Source: Mesorhizobium sp.
Lineage (GTDB): Bacteria; Pseudomonadota; Alphaproteobacteria; Rhizobiales; Rhizobiaceae
DNA: 15,577 bases
Direction: 5' to 3'
Assembly (NCBI GenBank): GCA_030698645.1
Contig: JAUYMV010000374.1
Coordinates: 1-15,577 of the forward strand
Shown here piece by piece: positions 14,274 through 15,577 of the stretch. Both the position numbers and the translations under genes were made by a program. Every line of letters starts with the position of its first letter. The first letter of the stretch is position 1. Below the pieces are notes generated by a model that did no database searches, was not told the DNA's origin, and saw only the letters and a list, made by a program, of their open reading frames with translations.

Positions 14274-15577
14274 CTACCTGGCCTGCCGGACCACCTTGCG
14301 CGCATAGGCCGGGCGCGGACCTCGCGCAACGGCGGGCACCGCCCCGTCCCGTCGTCGGTCCGCGCGGATGGGATCGCCGAGCAGCCTCAGCCCGTTGAGC
14401 ACCACCAGGACCGTGCCGCCTTCGTGCCCGATGACGGCGAGCGGCAGCGGCAGATCGAAGAAGAGCCCCCCGGTGACCAGCACCGCCATCGCCGACATTG
14501 CGAAGATCAGGTTCTGCCGGATGATCGCGGCGGTCCGCCGCGACAGCCGGTGCGCCGCGGCAAGGCGACCCATGTCCTCGGACAGGAATGCGACATCCGC
14601 CGCCTGAAGCGCCACCTCGGACCCCGCCGCGCCCATCGCGATGCCGACATCGGCGCGCGCAAGGGCCGCGGCATCGTTTACCCCGTCGCCGACGAAGGCG
14701 ACTTTCCCCTCGGCCGCCAGTTCGGCCACCATGGCAACCTTTTGCTCCGGCAGCATGTCGGCGTGAATCTCGTCCGGCTCGAGCCCGAGCTCGGCTCCGA
14801 TGCGCAGCGCCACGACGCGCCGGTCGCCGGTCATCATGACAATCTTCGCAATGCCTTCCTGCCGCAGCGCCGCGATGCCCGCGGCCGACGTCTCTCTCGG
14901 CTGATCCGCGACCGTCACCGCGCCGAGGAGCCGGGAGCCGCGTCCGAGATAGACGACCGTCTCCGTCGTCTCGCCGAGCGCCCGCAGTTCCGGCAGGTCG
15001 AGAGAGGCGTTCATGCGCTTCGCCATCCGGGCGTTGCCGGCCCACAAAGGCCCGAACGCGTCGCGCCCTTCGATGCCTTCGCTTGGCGACGAGACGACAT
15101 TCGTCACCATCGGGATTTCTATGCCGCGCGCATCGGCCTCATGGCGGATCGCGTCCGCGATGTGATGCTCCGACTGTGCCTCGATGCCCACCAGGGTGGC
15201 GAAAAACTCGGGCTCGTCGCCTTCGAGGACAAGGATGTCGGTGACCGTCGCGCGACCGCTCGTCAGCGTTCCGGTCTTGTCGAATGCAAAGGTGCGCACC
15301 TTGGCAAGGGTCTCCAGGGCCGCGCCGCCCTTGAAAAGGACGCCGCCACGTGCGGCTGCCGAAAGCGCGGACAGGATGGCGGCCGGCACGGAGATCACGA
15401 TCGCGCACGGACTGGCGGCCACCAGCAGCGTCGCGGAGCGGTACAGTGCTTCCTCCCAGCCCCGCCCGAGCCAGTAGAAGGCGGCGAAGGCCAGTATGGA
15501 TCCAACCATCACGGCAACGGTGTAGCGTTGGCCGAACCACGCGCTGAACCGCTCTGACGGCGCCTTGGCGGCCTGTG
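14274..15577 (-). CDS. P1B-4-type heavy-metal-transporting ATPase, C-terminal part (cut by window edge)
   Basis: Membrane pump that exports a transition metal at the cost of ATP. About 434 codons are visible; the N-terminal membrane and actuator regions lie beyond 15577. The frame is open to the window edge, reading QAAKAPSERFSAWFGQRYTV before the GTG at 15512, so 15512 is not the real start. Visible motifs are SPC (complement of 15405-15413) in the metal-binding helix; the phosphorylation motif DKTGTLT with its Asp at 15279-15281; the SEHHIADAI segment, matching the HP-type nucleotide-domain loop; the MTGDRR hinge; GDGVNDAAALA; and HEGGT (14412-14426) followed by LNGLRLL in the last helix. 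SPC together with HEGGT marks the P1B-4 group (cobalt, iron, zinc or nickel exporters) rather than the CPC copper or zinc/cadmium groups. A basic tail of about 33 residues ends the protein. The substrate cannot be fixed. Confidence 0.92.
   Translation of the reverse strand, partial: QAAKAPSERFSAWFGQRYTVAVMVGSILAFAAFYWLGRGWEEALYRSATLLVAASPCAIVISVPAAILSALSAAARGGVLFKGGAALETLAKVRTFAFDKTGTLTSGRATVTDILVLEGDEPEFFATLVGIEAQSEHHIADAIRHEADARGIEIPMVTNVVSSPSEGIEGRDAFGPLWAGNARMAKRMNASLDLPELRALGETTETVVYLGRGSRLLGAVTVADQPRETSAAGIAALRQEGIAKIVMMTGDRRVVALRIGAELGLEPDEIHADMLPEQKVAMVAELAAEGKVAFVGDGVNDAAALARADVGIAMGAAGSEVALQAADVAFLSEDMGRLAAAHRLSRRTAAIIRQNLIFAMSAMAVLVTGGLFFDLPLPLAVIGHEGGTVLVVLNGLRLLGDPIRADRRRDGAVPAVARGPRPAYARKVVRQAR

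Noticed and set aside
14085..15557. 490-codon open frame on the plus strand opposite the metal ATPase
   Set aside because: The P-type ATPase motifs are unambiguous on the minus strand; this frame is a GC-bias artefact.

Overview
This is GC-rich, densely coded chromosomal DNA. The protein families suggest an alphaproteobacterium of the order Hyphomicrobiales, close to Mesorhizobium or other Phyllobacteriaceae. Pointers are an RFDDTD-type GltX, a 569-residue glutamine-dependent NadE, a class II (plant-type) DAHP synthase and a rhizobial-style DgkA. This placement comes from recognising the proteins, not from a search. I see no rRNA, tRNA, CRISPR array, insertion sequence or phage gene. No stretch over 300 bases lacks a gene; the longest gap is 226 bp (9860-10085).

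Layout. Positions 1-1806 (minus strand) hold the 5' part of gltX, cut by the window edge, behind an MFS transporter; the 64-bp gap between them contains two perfect hairpins. Positions 1884-2526 (plus strand) hold a ParD/ParE-type toxin-antitoxin pair with a recognisable promoter. Each gene is broken by what looks like one missing base, so the module appears decayed. Positions 2527-4997 (minus) hold a Tag-like DNA glycosylase followed by nadE. Positions 5088-6229 (plus) hold a DUF1003 membrane protein whose stop overlaps the start of a DedA-family membrane protein. Positions 6249-8093 (minus) form a likely operon: DODA-type dioxygenase, dgkA, hemerythrin-domain protein. Positions 8198-9859 (minus) hold a Gfa-like protein and a D-Ala-D-Ala ligase. 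A 226-bp divergent region with a dyad follows, then a PuuA-like glutamine synthetase homologue (10086-11438, plus). Positions 11446-14085 (minus) hold a class II DAHP synthase followed 6 bp later by a flavin monooxygenase-like protein. Positions 14274-15577 (minus) hold the C-terminal part of a P1B-4-type metal ATPase, cut by the window edge.

Most of the window is housekeeping metabolism: tRNA charging, NAD synthesis, peptidoglycan precursor, the entry to aromatic amino acid synthesis, and lipid kinase. I found no clear new multi-gene system. The points most worth a second look are the doubly frameshifted toxin-antitoxin pair, the tight coupling of a flavoprotein to DAHP synthase, the DUF1003-DedA overlap, and the hairpins before gltX and aroF.
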